A DNA stretch of 64,000 nt, taken from Citrobacter sp. Marseille-Q6884 (GTDB lineage Bacteria > Pseudomonadota > Gammaproteobacteria > Enterobacterales > Enterobacteriaceae). The stretch lies in assembly GCF_945906775.1 (NCBI RefSeq), contig NZ_CAMDRE010000001.1, forward strand, positions 744,001-808,000, written 5' to 3'. A program made the position numbers and the translations under genes. The notes beneath the pieces were generated by a model, which saw only the letters and a program-made list of their open reading frames with translations, made no database searches and was not told where the DNA came from. Of this stretch, positions 27,073 through 35,331 are shown piece after piece (the stretch's first letter is position 1; every line of letters starts with the position of its first letter).

Positions 27073-28977
27073 ATGATTGTTTTCTCCTCGTTACAAATTC
27101 GTCGCGGCGTGCGCGTCTTGCTGGACAATGCCACTGCCACCATTAATCCGGGCCAGAAGGTGGGTCTGGTGGGTAAAAATGGCTGCGGTAAATCTACCCT
27201 GCTGGCATTGCTGAAAAATGAAATCAGCGCCGACGCCGGCGGATTTACGTTCCCGGGAAACTGGCAGCTCGCGTGGGTAAATCAGGAAACGCCTGCGCTT
27301 CCCCAGCCCGCATTAGAGTACGTGATTGACGGTGACCGCGAGTATCGCCAGTTGGAAGCGCAACTGAACGAGGCCAACGAACGTAACGATGGGCACGCCA
27401 TTGCCACCGTGCACGGCAAGCTGGATGCCATAGACGCATGGACCATCCGTTCGCGGGCCGCCAGCCTGCTGCACGGCCTCGGGTTTTCCAACGAGCAACT
27501 AGAACGTCCGGTTAGCGATTTCTCCGGCGGCTGGCGTATGCGCCTCAACCTTGCCCAGGCGCTGATTTGCCGTTCAGACCTGCTTCTACTCGATGAACCG
27601 ACTAACCACCTCGATCTCGACGCGGTGATCTGGTTGGAAAGATGGTTGAAAAGCTATCAGGGCACGCTGATTCTGATCTCTCACGACCGCGACTTCCTCG
27701 ATCCGGTCGTGGACAAAATCATCCATATCGAACAACAGACAATGTTCGAGTACACCGGTAACTACAGCGCATTTGAAATCCAGCGAGCGACTCGCCTGGC
27801 ACAGCAACAGGCGATGTATGAAAGCCAGCAGGAGCGCGTGGCGCATCTGCAGAGCTATATCGATCGCTTCCGCGCAAAAGCCACCAAAGCAAAGCAGGCA
27901 CAGAGCCGCATCAAAATGCTGGAGCGTATGGAGCTGATTGCTCCGGCGCACGTGGACAACCCGTTCCACTTCAGTTTTCGCGTACCGGAAAGCTTGCCTA
28001 ATCCATTGCTGAAGATGGAGAAAGTAAGCGCTGGCTATGGCGAGAATATTATTCTCGACTCCATCAAACTGAACCTCGTTCCTGGCTCACGCATCGGCCT
28101 GTTAGGGCGCAACGGTGCAGGTAAATCAACGCTGATCAAACTGTTAGCGGGAGAGCTGGCGCCGATCAGTGGCGAAATCGGTCTGGCGAAAGGCATTAAG
28201 CTCGGCTACTTCGCCCAGCATCAGCTGGAATTTTTACGTGCTGACGAATCACCTATTCAGCATCTGGCGCGTATGGCGCCACAGGAGTTAGAACAGAAGC
28301 TGCGTGATTACCTTGGCGGATTTGGTTTCCAGGGCGATAAAGTCAGCGAAGAGACCCGACGCTTCTCCGGCGGCGAAAAAGCACGTCTGGTACTGGCGCT
28401 GATTGTCTGGCAACGCCCGAACCTGCTGCTTCTCGATGAACCCACCAACCACCTGGATCTCGACATGCGCCAGGCGCTGACCGAAGCGCTAATTGATTTC
28501 GAAGGCGCACTGGTTGTTGTTTCGCACGACCGTCATCTGATTCGCTCCACGACCGATGACCTCTATCTGGTCCACGACAAAAAAGTTGAACCGTTCGATG
28601 GTGATCTGGAGGATTACCAGCAGTGGTTGAGCGACGTGCAAAAGCAGGAAAACCAGAGCGATGAACCGGCAAAAGAGATCGTCAACAGTGCCCAGGCACG
28701 TAAAGACCAGAAGCGTCGCGAAGCCGAACTGCGCACCCTGACGCAGCCGCTGCGTAAAGAGATCGCCCGTCTTGAAAAAGAGATGGAGAAACTCCACGCC
28801 CAGTTGGCGCAGGCCGAAGAGAAGCTCGGTGACAGCGGACTGTACGATCAAAGCCGCAAAGCTGAGTTAACGGCCTGTCTGCAACAGCAGGCGAGCGCAA
28901 AATCCGGGCTGGAAGAGTGTGAAATGGCCTGGCTGGATGCGCAGGAGCAACTTGAGCAAATGCTGCAGGAAGGCTAA
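27073..28977 (+). CDS. yheS: YheS, ABC-F family ATPase
   Basis: A 634-residue protein with two ABC domains and no membrane segments. Walker A motifs are GKNGCGKST (about 34-42) and GRNGAGKST (about 345-353). The signatures are FSGGWRMRL and FSGGEKARL, and both Walker B motifs read LLLLDEPTNHLDLD. The arginine-rich linker (about 240-300) and the charged C-terminal coiled coil (about 540-630) fit the ABC-F class, whose members bind the ribosomal E site and act on stalled translation. The exact role of YheS is less clear. Confidence 0.96.
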   Translation: MIVFSSLQIRRGVRVLLDNATATINPGQKVGLVGKNGCGKSTLLALLKNEISADAGGFTFPGNWQLAWVNQETPALPQPALEYVIDGDREYRQLEAQLNEANERNDGHAIATVHGKLDAIDAWTIRSRAASLLHGLGFSNEQLERPVSDFSGGWRMRLNLAQALICRSDLLLLDEPTNHLDLDAVIWLERWLKSYQGTLILISHDRDFLDPVVDKIIHIEQQTMFEYTGNYSAFEIQRATRLAQQQAMYESQQERVAHLQSYIDRFRAKATKAKQAQSRIKMLERMELIAPAHVDNPFHFSFRVPESLPNPLLKMEKVSAGYGENIILDSIKLNLVPGSRIGLLGRNGAGKSTLIKLLAGELAPISGEIGLAKGIKLGYFAQHQLEFLRADESPIQHLARMAPQELEQKLRDYLGGFGFQGDKVSEETRRFSGGEKARLVLALIVWQRPNLLLLDEPTNHLDLDMRQALTEALIDFEGALVVVSHDRHLIRSTTDDLYLVHDKKVEPFDGDLEDYQQWLSDVQKQENQSDEPAKEIVNSAQARKDQKRREAELRTLTQPLRKEIARLEKEMEKLHAQLAQAEEKLGDSGLYDQSRKAELTACLQQQASAKSGLEECEMAWLDAQEQLEQMLQEG

Positions 28978-28983
28978 AACGCT

Positions 28984-29012
28984 GGCAGGCTTTGCCCGTT
29001 GCAGAGCCTGCC
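28984..29012. terminator. Hairpin between convergent yheS and ydhR-like gene
   Basis: GGCAGGCT (28984-28991) pairs with AGCCTGCC (29005-29012) around a 13-base loop; TTTCT follows on the plus strand. It is probably the yheS terminator. The T-run is short. Confidence 0.55.
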
Positions 29013-29019
29013 TTTCTGA

Positions 29020-29328
29020 TTACACCACGTGGCCGTGGTTAATCTTCGTCAGGGCAGCATTGACGTCAAACAGTTGATACTCCACCTCGTCAACTCCCAA
29101 TCCTTTCAGACGCACAGTATGTTTTTTCACATACGCTTGCGCTGTCTCTTCAGATTCAAACAGGTAGATACCACCCGCCTGTTGGTTCTTTTCACTTTCG
29201 GTCCAGATTTTCCAGATGAATCCAGGTTCCTGGTTAATCGACTCCGCTAATCCCACGAGCTGTTGCGCCATTTCATCGCCAAACGGGCCGCTAAAGTTAA
29301 AATGGATTTGTAAAAGTGTATTCGACAT
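29020..29328 (-). CDS. YdhR-like putative monooxygenase
   Basis: A 102-residue ferredoxin-like alpha/beta-barrel protein that resembles E. coli YdhR along its length, including FGPF/GPFGDEMA, LAESINQEPGF, KIWTESEKN and GGIYLF. YdhR-family proteins are dimeric and structurally related to antibiotic-biosynthesis monooxygenases and stress-response dimeric barrels; the substrate is unknown. In E. coli yheS is followed directly by yheT, so this gene is extra here. It has its own direction, a good GGAGG Shine-Dalgarno, and terminator-like structure after it. It may be a second copy beside the usual ydhR locus. Confidence 0.85.
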   Translation of the reverse strand: MSNTLLQIHFNFSGPFGDEMAQQLVGLAESINQEPGFIWKIWTESEKNQQAGGIYLFESEETAQAYVKKHTVRLKGLGVDEVEYQLFDVNAALTKINHGHVV

Positions 29329-29524
29329 ATTCCCTCCTGGAGCGCGTCCACTAAAGTCTCTACCACCCTACCACGGTTAACTCTGCCGCTGTCGCAATTT
29401 GTGCAGCAACCGAAATACATCAACAACAATGCGAAGAAAGTTCGTGCTTTACCTCATTTTCATAAACATGAACCCCATCAGGCGGTATAGTAGCCGCAGA
29501 TTAAAAGAAGACATCGCATAAGTT

Positions 29525-30547
29525 ATGACTCAAATTACGTCCCCCGACCTCAGCATTGCCAATGACAACAGCGCGGAGTTTGTCCCCATGCGCGGTATCC
29601 GTAACCGCCATCTGCAAACAATGCTGCCGCGCCTGATCCGCCGTAAAGTGAAGTTCGATGCCCACTGGCAGCGTCTGGAATTACCCGACGGCGACTTTGT
29701 CGATCTGGCATGGAGCGAAGATCCGCATCAGGCGAGGCATAAACCCCGTCTGGTGGTATTTCATGGCCTGGAAGGCAGTCTGAACAGCCCCTATGCGCAC
29801 GGTATGATTGAAGCAGCGCAAAAGCGCGGCTGGTTAGGTGTAGTGATGCATTTTCGTGGCTGCAGCGGCGAACCGAATCGCCTGAACCGCATTTATCACT
29901 CCGGTGAGACCGAAGACGGCACCTGGTTTTTACACTGGCTTGAGCGGGAATTTGGTCGTGTACCCACCGCGGCGGTAGGTTATTCGCTCGGTGGCAACAT
30001 GCTGGCATGTCTGCTGGCAAAAGAAGGACACGCCATCCCGATTGATGCCGCAGTGATTGTCTCTGCGCCTTTCGTGCTTGAAGCCTGTAGCTATCACATG
30101 GAAAAGGGATTTTCTCGCGTCTATCAGCGCTATCTGCTCAATCTTTTAAAAGCCAATGCCTCGCGTAAGCTTGAGGCCTATCCGGGTTCACTGCCGGTGA
30201 GTCTGGCACAGCTCAAGTCTTTGCGCCGCATTCGCGATTTTGACGATCTCATTACCGCCAAAATTCACGGTTTTGCCGATGCGATAGACTATTATCGTCA
30301 GTGTAGCGCCATGCCGTTACTCAATCAGATCGCCAAACCGACACTGATTATTCACGCGAAAGACGATCCGTTTATGGATCATCACGTGATCCCGAAACCG
30401 GAAAATCTGCCCTCGCAGGTGGAATACCAGTTAACCGAGCATGGCGGACACGTCGGATTTATTGGCGGTACGCTACGCCGGCCTGAGATGTGGCTGGAAT
30501 CGCGTATCCCCGACTGGCTGACAACGTATCTGGAGGCATCATCATGA
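29525..30547 (+). CDS. yheT: YheT, alpha/beta hydrolase
   Basis: A 340-residue protein of the AB-hydrolase YheT/ABHD1 family. The nucleophile elbow is GYSLGGNML (about 156-164), the catalytic acid probably lies in HAKDDPFMDHH (about 278-288), and the histidine in EHGGHVGFIGG (about 305-315). The substrate in bacteria is not established; putative esterase. Its stop overlaps the yheU start (ATGA). Confidence 0.95.
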   Translation: MTQITSPDLSIANDNSAEFVPMRGIRNRHLQTMLPRLIRRKVKFDAHWQRLELPDGDFVDLAWSEDPHQARHKPRLVVFHGLEGSLNSPYAHGMIEAAQKRGWLGVVMHFRGCSGEPNRLNRIYHSGETEDGTWFLHWLEREFGRVPTAAVGYSLGGNMLACLLAKEGHAIPIDAAVIVSAPFVLEACSYHMEKGFSRVYQRYLLNLLKANASRKLEAYPGSLPVSLAQLKSLRRIRDFDDLITAKIHGFADAIDYYRQCSAMPLLNQIAKPTLIIHAKDDPFMDHHVIPKPENLPSQVEYQLTEHGGHVGFIGGTLRRPEMWLESRIPDWLTTYLEASS

Positions 30548-30762
30548 TAATACCGTGGCAAGATATCTCCCCCGACGCGTTGGACAATCTGATTGAAAGC
30601 TTTGTCTTGCGTGAAGGCACCGATTATGGTGAACATGAACGCTCGCTCGAACAAAAAGTCGCCGACGTCAAACGCCAGCTACAATCAGGTGAAGCCGTGC
30701 TGGTGTGGTCCGAACTGCATGAAACGGTCAACATTATGCCGCGGAAACAGCTTCGCGACTGA
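30544..30762 (+). CDS. yheU: YheU family protein (UPF0270)
   Basis: A 72-residue protein starting MIIPWQDISPDALDNLIESF. I chose the ATG at 30544, which overlaps the yheT stop by 4 bases. It is a small acidic protein of unknown function, conserved next to yheT and prkB in enterobacteria. Confidence 0.94.
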   Translation: MIIPWQDISPDALDNLIESFVLREGTDYGEHERSLEQKVADVKRQLQSGEAVLVWSELHETVNIMPRKQLRD

Positions 30763-30881
30763 TCCGTGGATGACGGCTGGCGACAATAAAAAACGACTTT
30801 TACCCTAAATAAATCAGGCAACAGGAAGGTAGACAGTACACCTCCGGCTTGACGAATGACGGGTACATTTATGGAGTTATT

Positions 30882-31751
30882 ATGTCTGCCAAATATCCGG
30901 TCATTGCGGTAACAGGATCCAGCGGCGCGGGGACCACCACCACCAGCCTCGCGTTTCGAAAAATTTTCGCGCAGTTAAACCTGCGTGCCGCCGAGGTGGA
31001 GGGGGACAGTTTTCACCGCTATACCCGTCCTGAAATGGACATGGCGATCCGCAAAGCGCGCGACGCCGGGCGACATATCAGCTATTTCGGCCCAGAAGCC
31101 AATGATTTCAGCTTGCTGGAACAGACGTTCATTGAGTACGGCCAGACAGGCAAAGGTCAGTCCCGTAAGTATCTACACACCTACGATGAAGCCGTTCCGT
31201 GGAATCAGGTTCCAGGTACCTTTACGCCCTGGCAAGCGCTTCCTGAACCAACGGACATCCTGTTCTACGAAGGACTGCACGGTGGCGTCGTCACCCCCCA
31301 GCAAAACGTGGCCAGGCATGTCGATCTGCTGGTTGGCGTCGTCCCTATCGTCAACCTGGAATGGATCCAAAAACTGACTCGTGATACCAGCGAGCGCGGA
31401 CATTCGCGCGAAGCGGTCATGGACTCGGTCGTTCGTTCAATGGACGATTACATCAATTACATCACCCCACAGTTTTCCCGTACGCATATAAACTTCCAGC
31501 GCGTTCCGACTGTTGATACCTCCAATCCCTTTGCTGCCAAGAGCATTCCGTCACTGGATGAAAGCTTTGTGGTGATTCATTTTCGTAATCTGGAAGGGAT
31601 TGATTTCCCCTGGCTGCTGGCGATGCTGCAGGGTTCATTCATTTCCCATATCAATACGTTAGTGGTGCCGGGCGGTAAAATGGGATTAGCGATGGAATTG
31701 ATCATGCTGCCGCTGGTGCAACGGCTGATGGAAGGGAAAAAGATCCAGTAA
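30882..31751 (+). CDS. prkB: PrkB, putative phosphoribulokinase-family kinase
   Basis: A 289-residue protein starting MSAKYPVIAVTGSSGAGTTT. The P-loop reads GSSGAGTTT with Thr where most kinases have Lys; this is the form seen in proteobacterial phosphoribulokinases. The substrate region has EVEGDSFHRYTRPEMD (about 39-54) and FYEGLHGG (about 128-135). No Calvin-cycle gene is nearby, so the true substrate is uncertain. I chose the ATG at 30882 (GGAG 6-7 bases upstream) over an in-frame upstream start at 30849. Confidence 0.93.
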   Translation: MSAKYPVIAVTGSSGAGTTTTSLAFRKIFAQLNLRAAEVEGDSFHRYTRPEMDMAIRKARDAGRHISYFGPEANDFSLLEQTFIEYGQTGKGQSRKYLHTYDEAVPWNQVPGTFTPWQALPEPTDILFYEGLHGGVVTPQQNVARHVDLLVGVVPIVNLEWIQKLTRDTSERGHSREAVMDSVVRSMDDYINYITPQFSRTHINFQRVPTVDTSNPFAAKSIPSLDESFVVIHFRNLEGIDFPWLLAMLQGSFISHINTLVVPGGKMGLAMELIMLPLVQRLMEGKKIQ

Positions 31752-31761
31752 ACGGTGAGAA

Positions 31762-31790
31762 ATGCCCGATGGCAGTATGCTTATCGGGCA
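31762..31790. repeat. REP-like palindrome after prkB
   Basis: TGCCCGATGGCAGTATGC and TTATCGGGCA form a REP-type imperfect palindrome between the convergent genes prkB and yhfA. It may also limit 3' decay of either transcript. Confidence 0.65.
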
Positions 31791-31797
31791 CTCTGTA

Positions 31798-32202
31798 TTA
31801 CGCCGCAATCACTTCATAGGAATGGGTGATGTTCACCGCTTTTTCCAGCATCAGCGCGACGGAGCAATATTTCTCCGCAGAAAGGTCAACGGCACGAGAC
31901 ACAGAAGCGTCTTTCAGATCATTGCCCGTGACGATGAAATGCAGATTGATATGAGTGAACAGACGCGGCGCCTCTTCACGGCGCTCAGAGGTGAGCTTCA
32001 CTTCGCAGTTGGTCACGTCCTGGCGGCCTTTTTGCAGGATCGACACTACATCAATCGCGCTACACCCACCCGCAGCCATTAATACCATTTCCATCGGGCT
32101 CGGCGCTTTATCACCGGAGTTACCGTCCATCAAAATTTGGTGGCCTGAGGCGGACTCACCGAGGAAGGTTAACCCCTCAACCCACTTTACACGCGCTTGC
32201 AT
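31798..32202 (-). CDS. yhfA: YhfA, OsmC family protein
   Basis: A 134-residue OsmC/Ohr-fold protein starting MQARVKWVEGLTFLGESASG. It has one conserved cysteine in AAGGCSAIDVV (Cys48) and a second in AEKYCSVALML (Cys114), the pattern of OsmC peroxidase cysteines. The activity of YhfA itself is not established. I chose the ATG at 32202. It is divergent from crp and shares its regulatory region. Confidence 0.93.
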   Translation of the reverse strand: MQARVKWVEGLTFLGESASGHQILMDGNSGDKAPSPMEMVLMAAGGCSAIDVVSILQKGRQDVTNCEVKLTSERREEAPRLFTHINLHFIVTGNDLKDASVSRAVDLSAEKYCSVALMLEKAVNITHSYEVIAA

Positions 32203-32510
32203 ATTTCGTAACTCCAATGTTTCAATTTTCCTGACAGATTACGCGCACATAACAATTCTCGCAACGGAAGGCGACCTGCGTCATGCTGAAGCGAGACACC
32301 AGGAGACACACGGCGAAAGCTATGCTAAAACAGTCAGGATGCTACAGTAATACATAGACGTACTGCATGTATGCAGAGGACATCACATTACAGGCTGCAG
32401 CATTCTTTTTAGCAGCCCCCTTCCCAGGTAGCGGGAAGCACATTTTGGCAACCCAGAGGCAGCGTCGTTTTCTGGCTCTGGAGACAGCTTATAACAGAGG
32501 ATAACCGCGC
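32203..32510 (+). promoter_or_regulatory. crp/yhfA divergent regulatory region
   Basis: This 308-base gap holds the crp promoter and long untranslated leader. The region GCTATGCTAAAACAGTCAGG to GCTACAGTAATAC (about 32320-32353) matches the core promoter area of E. coli crp as I recall it. A CRP-like site TGCAG-N6-TCACA lies at 32372-32387, about 40 bases into the expected transcript, where autorepression acts in E. coli. GAGGAT before the crp ATG is the Shine-Dalgarno. I see no gene here. Confidence 0.75.
32372..32387. promoter_or_regulatory. CRP-like site in the crp leader
   Basis: TGCAG-AGGACA-TCACA compared with TGTGA-N6-TCACA: a perfect right half and a weak left half. The position and sequence agree with the autoregulatory site of E. 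coli crp. Confidence 0.6.
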
Positions 32511-33143
32511 ATGGTGCTTGGCAAACCGCAAACAGACCCGACTCTCGAATGGTTCTTGTCTCATTGCCATATTCATAAGTACCCATCGAAGAGCACGCTG
32601 ATTCACCAGGGTGAAAAAGCGGAAACGTTGTATTACATCGTTAAAGGCTCAGTGGCAGTACTGATTAAAGATGAAGAAGGAAAGGAAATGATCCTCTCTT
32701 ATCTGAATCAGGGCGATTTTATTGGTGAACTGGGCCTGTTTGAAGAAGGCCAGGAACGTAGTGCCTGGGTTCGCGCTAAAACCGCATGTGAAGTCGCTGA
32801 AATTTCATACAAAAAATTTCGCCAATTAATCCAGGTGAACCCGGATATTCTGATGCGCCTGTCATCTCAGATGGCTCGTCGTCTGCAAGTCACGTCCGAA
32901 AAAGTGGGCAACCTTGCCTTCCTGGACGTTACCGGTCGTATCGCTCAGACGCTGTTGAATCTGGCGAAACAACCTGATGCGATGACCCACCCGGACGGTA
33001 TGCAGATCAAAATCACCCGTCAGGAAATTGGCCAGATTGTAGGTTGTTCCCGTGAAACCGTTGGTCGCATCCTGAAGATGCTGGAAGATCAGAATCTGAT
33101 CTCCGCGCACGGTAAGACCATCGTCGTCTACGGCACGCGTTAA
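32511..33143 (+). CDS. crp: cAMP receptor protein (CRP/CAP)
   Basis: A 210-residue global regulator. The cAMP-binding domain (about 1-135) has the phosphate-binding cassette FIGELGLFEEGQERSAW (about 70-86). A C-helix for dimerisation follows. The helix-turn-helix has ITRQEIGQIVGCSRETVGRI (about 167-186), including the DNA-contact residues R, E and R. It looks essentially the same as E. coli CRP. It controls carbon-source genes; candidate targets in this window are ppiA/tsgA and crp itself. Confidence 0.99.
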   Translation: MVLGKPQTDPTLEWFLSHCHIHKYPSKSTLIHQGEKAETLYYIVKGSVAVLIKDEEGKEMILSYLNQGDFIGELGLFEEGQERSAWVRAKTACEVAEISYKKFRQLIQVNPDILMRLSSQMARRLQVTSEKVGNLAFLDVTGRIAQTLLNLAKQPDAMTHPDGMQIKITRQEIGQIVGCSRETVGRILKMLEDQNLISAHGKTIVVYGTR

Positions 33144-33152
33144 TCCCATCGT

Positions 33153-33185
33153 AATGGCGCGTTACCACGTAATGCGCCATTTTTG
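33153..33185 (+). terminator. crp terminator
   Basis: AATGGCGC (33153-33160) pairs with GCGCCATT (33174-33181), followed by TTTTT, 10 bases after the crp stop. It ends within 10 bases of the yhfK start. Confidence 0.85.
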
Positions 33186-33194
33186 TTTACACCG

Positions 33195-35282
33195 ATGTGG
33201 CGAAGACTGATCTATCACCCCGAAATCAACTACGCACTACGACAAACACTGGTGCTGTGTTTACCTGTGGCTGTCGGTCTTATCATTGGTCAGCTTCATC
33301 TGGGGCTCCTCTTTTCCCTCGTCCCCGCCTGTTGCAACATTGCCGGTCTTGATACACCGCATAAGCGTTTTTTCAAACGCCTGATTATTGGCGCATCGCT
33401 GTTTGCTGGCTGCAGTTTGGTCATGCAATTGCTGCTGGCGCAGGAAATTCCGCTACCGCTAATCCTTACCGGCCTGACGCTCATTCTCGGCGTTACCGCA
33501 GAATTAAGTCCGCTGCATGCGCGACTGTTGCCGGCCTCGCTGATTGCCGCGATTTTCACGCTGAGTCTGGCAGGAAACATGCCCGTCTGGGAGCCCTTGC
33601 TCATCTATGCGCTGGGTACATTGTGGTACGGCCTGTTCAATTGGTTCTGGTTTTGGTTGTGGCGTGAGCAACCGCTGCGTGAATCCCTCAGCCTGCTGTA
33701 CCGGGAACTGGCCGATTACTGTGAAGCAAAATACAGTCTGCTGACCCAGCACATTGATCCTGAAAAAGCCCTGCCCCCGTTGCTGGTCCGTCAACAGAAA
33801 GCGGTGGATCTCATTACCCAGTGCTATCAGCAAATGCACATGCTTTCAGCGCACCATAACAACGAATACAAACGTCTGCTGCGGGCTTTTCAGGAAGCGC
33901 TGGATTTGCAGGAGCATATCTCAGTCAGTCTTCACCAGCCGGAAGAGGTACAAAAACTGGTCGAGCGCAGCCATGCGGAACAGGTGATTCGCTGGAATGC
34001 GCGAACCGTCGCCGCTCGCCTTCGCGTGCTGGCTGATGACATTTTGTATCACCGCTTGCCGACGCGTTTCTCAATGGAGAAGCAGATCGGTACGCTGGAG
34101 AAAATCGCCAGGCAGCACCCGGATAACCCAGTCGGGCAATTTTGCTACTGGCACTTTAGCCGGATTGCGCGCGTACTGCGTACCCAGCGCCCGCTGTATG
34201 CCCGGGACTTAATGGCTGACAAACAACGCCGGTTGCCGTTGCTCCCGGCGCTGAAAAACTATCTGTCATTGAAATCTCCCGCGCTACGCAATGCCGGGCG
34301 CATCAGCGTCATGTTGAGCATCGCCAGCCTGATGGGAAGCGCCTTACATCTGCCAAAACCTTACTGGATACTGATGACCGTCCTGTTTGTGACACAGAAC
34401 GGCTACGGCGCAACCCGGGTGCGTATTCTGCACCGTTCAGTGGGAACGCTGGTTGGACTGGTCATTGCCGGGGTCACATTGCACTTCCATATCCCTGAAG
34501 GGTTCACGCTGGCGGCCATGCTGCTTATCACGCTGGTCAGCTATCTGATCATCCGCAAAAACTACGGCTGGGCTACGGTGGGCTTTACGGTTACGGCGGT
34601 GTATACCCTGCAGCTGCTGACGCTGAATGGGGAACAATTTATCATCCCGCGGTTTATCGATACGGTGATGGGCTGTTTGATCGCCTTTGGCGGTACGCTC
34701 TGGCTGTGGCCGCAATGGCAGAGCGGCCTGCTGCGTAAGAATGCCCATGATGCGCTGGAAGCCGATCAGGAAGCCATCCGTCTCATCCTCAGCGACAATC
34801 CGCAGGCCACGCCGCTCGCGTATCAGCGCATGCGGGTCAATCAGGCACACAACACGTTATTTAACTCTCTGAACCAGGCCATGCAGGAGCCAGGGTTTAA
34901 CTCGCACTATCTGGCAGATATGAAACTGTGGGTCACGCACAGTCAGTTTATCGTCGAGCACATTAACGCGATGACCACGCTGGCGAGAGAGCACACGGTG
35001 CTGACGCCGGATCTGGCGCAAAGGTATCTGGAATCCTGCGAAATCGCCCTCCAGCGCTGTCAACAACGGCTGGAATATGACGGGCCGGGAAGCTCCGGCG
35101 ATGTGAACATTCTCGAGTCGCCGGAAATGCTCTCCCACGGACTGTTAAGCACCCTGGAGCAGCATCTGCAACGCATCATTGGTCACCTGAACACCATGCA
35201 CACCATTTCTTCCGTTGCATGGCGCCAGCGACCGCACCACGGTATCTGGCTTAGCCGACGGCTGCGGGACATCAAGAGTTAG
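33195..35282 (+). CDS. yhfK: YhfK, FUSC-family inner membrane protein
   Basis: A 695-residue protein with two blocks of membrane helices (about 12-155 and 375-520), each followed by a cytosolic helical region. This is the layout of the YccS/YhfK/FusC-type aromatic-acid efflux-like family. The substrate is unknown. I chose the ATG at 33195 (MWRRLIYHPEINYAL); an in-frame TTG at 33183 is possible. No clear Shine-Dalgarno is present and the start lies right after the crp terminator, so initiation may be weak. Confidence 0.9.
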   Translation: MWRRLIYHPEINYALRQTLVLCLPVAVGLIIGQLHLGLLFSLVPACCNIAGLDTPHKRFFKRLIIGASLFAGCSLVMQLLLAQEIPLPLILTGLTLILGVTAELSPLHARLLPASLIAAIFTLSLAGNMPVWEPLLIYALGTLWYGLFNWFWFWLWREQPLRESLSLLYRELADYCEAKYSLLTQHIDPEKALPPLLVRQQKAVDLITQCYQQMHMLSAHHNNEYKRLLRAFQEALDLQEHISVSLHQPEEVQKLVERSHAEQVIRWNARTVAARLRVLADDILYHRLPTRFSMEKQIGTLEKIARQHPDNPVGQFCYWHFSRIARVLRTQRPLYARDLMADKQRRLPLLPALKNYLSLKSPALRNAGRISVMLSIASLMGSALHLPKPYWILMTVLFVTQNGYGATRVRILHRSVGTLVGLVIAGVTLHFHIPEGFTLAAMLLITLVSYLIIRKNYGWATVGFTVTAVYTLQLLTLNGEQFIIPRFIDTVMGCLIAFGGTLWLWPQWQSGLLRKNAHDALEADQEAIRLILSDNPQATPLAYQRMRVNQAHNTLFNSLNQAMQEPGFNSHYLADMKLWVTHSQFIVEHINAMTTLAREHTVLTPDLAQRYLESCEIALQRCQQRLEYDGPGSSGDVNILESPEMLSHGLLSTLEQHLQRIIGHLNTMHTISSVAWRQRPHHGIWLSRRLRDIKS

Positions 35283-35288
35283 CGCTGT

Positions 35289-35323
35289 TTGCCGGATCAC
35301 AGCACAAGCGCCTGATCCGGCAA
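35289..35323. repeat. REP-like palindrome between yhfK and argD
   Basis: TTGCCGGATC (35289-35298) and GATCCGGCAA (35314-35323) form a perfect 10-bp inverted repeat of REP type between convergent genes. Confidence 0.7.
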
Positions 35324-35331
35324 TCAGACAA

